A DNA stretch of 64,000 bases from Elusimicrobiota bacterium (GTDB lineage: Bacteria > Elusimicrobiota > Elusimicrobia > FEN-1173). The stretch lies in contig JADKHR010000001.1 in assembly GCA_016721625.1 (NCBI GenBank), positions 2,694,066-2,758,065 of the forward strand. The letters run 5' to 3'. The stretch's first letter is position 1. Each line of letters opens with the position of its first letter. Made by a program: the position numbers and the translations under genes. The notes beneath the pieces were generated by a model, which was not told the origin of the DNA, searched no databases, and saw nothing but the letters and a program-made list of their open reading frames with translations. Below, piece by piece: positions 62,021-64,000 of the stretch.

Positions 62021-62180
62021 GGACGTTGGGACTCCTCCTGGAACGGCCTTCAGTTTACAAAATCAAAACGCCTCTCATTTTTGTAGAATCGTTGGGTTCA
62101 AGAAAGTCGTTTTTCCGTAGGTTGGTCCTGGGCCCCCTGTCGCGGACCGTGGGCCATCGTTGCATCGAAAGGAGCCTTTT

Positions 62181-62879
62181 ATGAATCGATCGTTCACTCT
62201 CTCTGCCGCTGTTATTCTATCGGTGGTTCTGGGCGGTTGCGTCACCACCTCCCGCTACAAGAAATTGGATTCCGCCAAGACGGCGCTCCAAGCGCAGGCG
62301 GACGGTTTGGCCGCGGAAAACGCGAGGTTGAAGGAGGACGTTCAAAAACTGAACGCCGACCAGGAGGCGCTCAAAGCCCAGACCGCCGATCGGGAAGCCC
62401 GCTACAATGATCTCGTGGGCCAACTTTCCTCCGAAGTGGCGCAGGGACAGTTGCAGGTGACGAAATACAAGGACATGCTCACGGTGGATGTGGCTGAAAA
62501 GATCTTTTTCGCCTCAGGGAGCGCCAAACTTAAAAAAGACGGGGAGGCCGTTCTTAAGAAAGTCGGGGTGGCACTGGCTCAGTTTCCGGACAAGACCATC
62601 CGGGTCGTGGGGCACACCGATAACGTGCCGGTGGCCGCGGGGTCCCCCTTCGCCAGCAACTAGGAACTGTCCGTTCTACGGGCGACCACGGTGGTTCGCT
62701 TTCTTCAAGATCAGGCTCAGTTGCCCCCGGATCGCTTGATTGCCTCCGGCCGAGGAGCATTCCAGCCCGTGGCTCCGAACGATACGCCGGAGGGGAGGCA
62801 GAAGAACCGGCGCATTGAAATCATGCTTCTGGACAAGTCCGTGGTGGACGGCGTCGACAAGACGGACGTGAAGAAATAG
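62181..62879 (+). CDS. OmpA-family (Pal-like) lipoprotein with in-frame TAG
   Basis: A 232-codon gene: lipoprotein signal ending VILSVVLGGCVTTSRYKKLD (lipidated Cys in GGC), a coiled-coil segment (LAAENARLKEDVQKLNADQE), and an OmpA domain (KIFFASGSAKLKKDGEAVLK, TIRVVGHTDNVPVA, ...PEGRQKNRRIEIML). A TAG at 62661-62663 interrupts it at SN*ELSVLRATTVVRFLQDQ, exactly where the family has Trp (SNWELS), so a single TGG-to-TAG change fits. It would anchor the outer membrane to peptidoglycan. Truncation before the second half of the domain would destroy binding. Confidence 0.85.
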
Positions 62880-62947
62880 AAATTTAAATTCCCCCACTCC
62901 TTTCGGGGTTAGCGAGGGGTGGGCGAAAAATGATAAAATCCGCCCCC

Positions 62948-63122
62948 GGGCCTTCGGCGGGAACGTAGGGCCTTGTATTGGTTGTTGCCGGGGAGTACGC
63001 GAAAGAGGAAACAGTCGAACAGTAACCAGGGCCTTCGGCGGGAACGTAGGGCCTTGTATTGATTGTTGCCGGGGAGTACGCGAAAGAGGAAACAGTCGAA
63101 CAGTAACCAGGGCCTTCGGCCC
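62948..63122. repeat. 81-bp tandem repeat, about 2.2 units, upstream of tRNA-Arg
   Basis: Units start at 62948, 63029 and 63110 with GGGCCTTCGG; the first two are complete and differ at one position (TTGGTTG versus TTGATTG). They contain GTACGCGAAAGAGGAAACAG and AGTCGAACAGTAACC. The third stops after GGGCCTTCGGCCC, itself a hairpin. No gene is visible in 62880-63151; an open minus-strand frame arises only because 81 is divisible by three. Confidence 0.85.
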
Positions 63123-63131
63123 GTCCTTGAC

Positions 63132-63149
63132 GCGTGCCGAATGGCACGC
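63132..63149 (+). other. Hairpin immediately before tRNA-Arg
   Basis: GCGTGCC, loop GAAT, GGCACGC: a perfect 7-bp stem ending two bases before the tRNA 5' end. It could be a processing aid or a remnant of a longer structure. Confidence 0.45.
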
Positions 63150-63151
63150 AG

Positions 63152-63225
63152 GACCCCATAGCTCAACTGGATAGAGCGTCTGCCTACGGAGCAGAAGGTT
63201 GTAGGTTCAAGTCCTACTGGGGTCG
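63152..63225 (+). tRNA. tRNA-Arg (anticodon ACG)
   Basis: Acceptor stem GACCCCA/TGGGGTC with discriminator G; CCA not encoded. D arm TAGCTCAACTGGATAGAGC, anticodon stem TCTGC/GCAGA enclosing CTACGGA, so anticodon ACG (A34 normally edited to inosine to read CGU/CGC/CGA). T arm GTAGGTTCAAGTCCTAC. Confidence 0.95.
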
Positions 63226-63234
63226 GATTTGATG

Positions 63235-63274
63235 AATCCCGACGGATCTTTGCGGATCCGTCGGGATTTTTTTT
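63235..63274 (+). terminator. Rho-independent terminator after tRNA-Arg
   Basis: AATCCCGACGGATC, short loop, GATCCGTCGGGATT followed by an eight-T run. It begins ten bases after the tRNA. Confidence 0.9.
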
Positions 63275-63279
63275 AGGGG

Positions 63280-63308
63280 TTGACGCGAAGCGGTTTCTGT
63301 GTTAAACT
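63280..63308 (+). promoter_or_regulatory. fur: Sigma-70 promoter of fur
   Basis: TTGACG (63280-63285) and TAAACT (63303-63308) with an ideal 17-base spacer, directly followed by a Fur-box-like palindrome. Confidence 0.7.
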
Positions 63309-63327
63309 GATAATGAAAATCAATCTC
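63309..63327 (+). promoter_or_regulatory. fur: Fur box
   Basis: GATAATGAAAATCAATCTC matches the 19-base consensus GATAATGATAATCATTATC at 16 positions. It covers the likely transcription start, so the product of this gene should repress its own promoter when metal-loaded. Confidence 0.65.
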
Positions 63328-63330
63328 AAT

Positions 63331-63775
63331 ATGGATCCTCTCCTCCTTCTTCGTCAAGAGATTAAGACGCGGCCTTCGGGATACCTCCCAGCGGGGAGGG
63401 GATTCTTCGTTTTTGGAGGGCGCCAAACGGCACCTGACGTTGGAGGAGATTTACGAAGGGTTAAAGAAGGCTCAAACGGGGATCGGGCGGGCGACGGTGT
63501 TTCGAACCGTTAAACTGTTGGAGGAAATCGGATTGGTGACCCGCGTGACCTTTGCGGACGGGCTTCCGCATTACGAATATTCCCATGGCCGGCGTCATCA
63601 CGATCACATGATTTGCGTGGATTGCGGGGAGGCCTTGGAGTTTTCCAGCCCGGCCATTGAGCGTCTTCAGATCCAGGCGGCGGAGTCGCGGGGGTTTGAA
63701 CTGCTTTGGCATCGGCACGAAATGTTCGGGCGATGCGCGGGATGTTCGAAAAAAATCGATGGAAAGGGAAAATGA
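63331..63775 (+). CDS. fur: Fur/PerR-family metalloregulator (frameshifted)
   Basis: About 148 residues after repair. First frame: MDPLLLLRQEIKTR; second frame from about 63371: GLRDTSQRGG, then LEGAKRHLTLEEIYEGLKKA and GRATVFRTVKLLEEIGLVTR (winged helix), HYEYSHGRRHHDHMICVDCG (metal-site HHxH and first Cys pair) and RCAGCSKK (second Cys pair, structural zinc). The break is at 63369-63373 (ACGCGGCC): one extra base or two missing. The Fur box just upstream favours Fur over PerR or Zur. No clear Shine-Dalgarno precedes 63331. It overlaps the next gene by ATGA. Confidence 0.85.
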
Positions 63776-64000
63776 AGATTTGGCGGAGGGCCCTCTGGAT
63801 CGTGGCGCTGGCATCCCCTGTTTTGGCGAATCGTCCGGTTTCTGTGGAGGGCGTCATGTCCGAATTGGCCGACAAGCAGCATCGCGTGGGGGTTCTATTA
63901 AACCGGGGGCCCCAGGGAAGCGAATTGGCGGCGCAGTTGGAAGCCTTGGACATGCTCTTTCGGACTGGAAGGTCTTTACGATGGGGTCTACGATGGTGAT
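63772..64000 (+). CDS. Partial exported protein downstream of fur
   Basis: The gene begins with a signal peptide (MKIWRRALWIVALASPVLAN) and continues PVSVEGVMSELADKQHRVGV; the window ends before its stop. ATGA overlap with fur indicates the same mRNA, so it may be iron-regulated. Not enough sequence to name it. Confidence 0.6.

Noticed and set aside
62661..62663. TAG recoded as an amino acid
   Set aside because: Other genes in the window end naturally with TAG at conserved C-termini, so it functions as a stop.
62948..63122. Possible CRISPR array
   Set aside because: Units are contiguous with no variable spacers, and no cas genes are in the window.
62884..63159. Open minus-strand frame with a 27-residue repeat
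   Set aside because: The repeat is 81 bases, so any frame through it stays open. There is no ribosome site, and the frame runs into the tRNA-Arg gene.

Overview
This is a GC-rich bacterial chromosome segment, densely packed with short operons whose genes often overlap by ATGA or GTGA. It carries ordinary housekeeping genes: ispG, pgk, secG, ychF, nadE, tsaB/tsaE, acpS, thiL, a complete SUF iron-sulfur operon, sucCD and a 2-oxoacid:ferredoxin oxidoreductase, plus three tRNA genes. The type IV prepilin (mature part FTLIELMLVVAIIGLLASIA, then LRSAISIYYSDNEGIYP) looks like the prepilins I know from Elusimicrobiota. With ferredoxin-dependent 2-oxoacid metabolism, a Gram-negative envelope (TonB/ExbBD, OmpA/Pal lipoprotein) and a secreted protein ending in a FlgD-like Ig domain, I infer an Elusimicrobiota or similar deep-branching Gram-negative, probably a metagenome-assembled genome. 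Confidence is moderate.

Layout. 1-2.4 kb: two near-identical prepilin copies (the left one broken) flank an HUH-type transposase element with perfect 26-bp inverted ends. 2.4-6.1 kb (minus): cstA-exbB-exbD-tonB. 6.2-12.4 kb: a TIGR01777 epimerase, then minus-strand ANTAR regulator, NAD synthetase, SDR, ychF and a small membrane protein. 12.5-18.2 kb (minus): dps, and ispG-(AI-2E permease)-rRNA/tRNA methylase-namZ. 18.2-22.7 kb: an exosortase-type acyltransferase converging on a type III polyketide synthase/methyltransferase/flavoprotein operon. 22.8-27.8 kb: a giant secreted PF10091-type glucanase. 28-32.9 kb (minus): CBS protein, korA, korB, zinc-ribbon CBS protein, trxB. 33-37.5 kb (plus): sucC, a hypothetical protein, sucD, glycogen debranching enzyme. 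37.5-42.8 kb (plus): murein-peptide recycling (NlpC/P60, dipeptide epimerase, DUF819 permease, amidase). 42.8-51.9 kb: APC permease, HAMP protein, comEC-like, acpS, nnrD, M20 peptidase, thiL, tsaE, tsaB. 52-54 kb (minus): pgk-secG-tRNA-Leu(GAG). 54.2-60.4 kb (plus): rrf2-sufCBDSU-sufT, then tRNA-Gly. 60.5-64 kb: an SDR/DUF2867 protein, an OmpA lipoprotein, tRNA-Arg and a Fur regulator with its own Fur box.

A feature to know before using this annotation: at least ten genes are split by one- or two-base indels, mostly in or beside short homopolymers, and two more by single in-frame stops. The hit genes include sucC, sufD, korA and fur. Because both halves keep family motifs and neighbouring ATGA overlaps stay intact, most are probably residual sequencing errors. 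I therefore give merged coordinates for each such gene and state where the frame changes.

I found no CRISPR array, prophage or obviously new defence system. The best leads are the KorAB/CBS module, the murein-recycling operon with a DUF819 permease, the cstA-exbBD-tonB operon, the multidomain glucanase, and several dispersed or tandem structured repeats, two of them touching tRNA genes.
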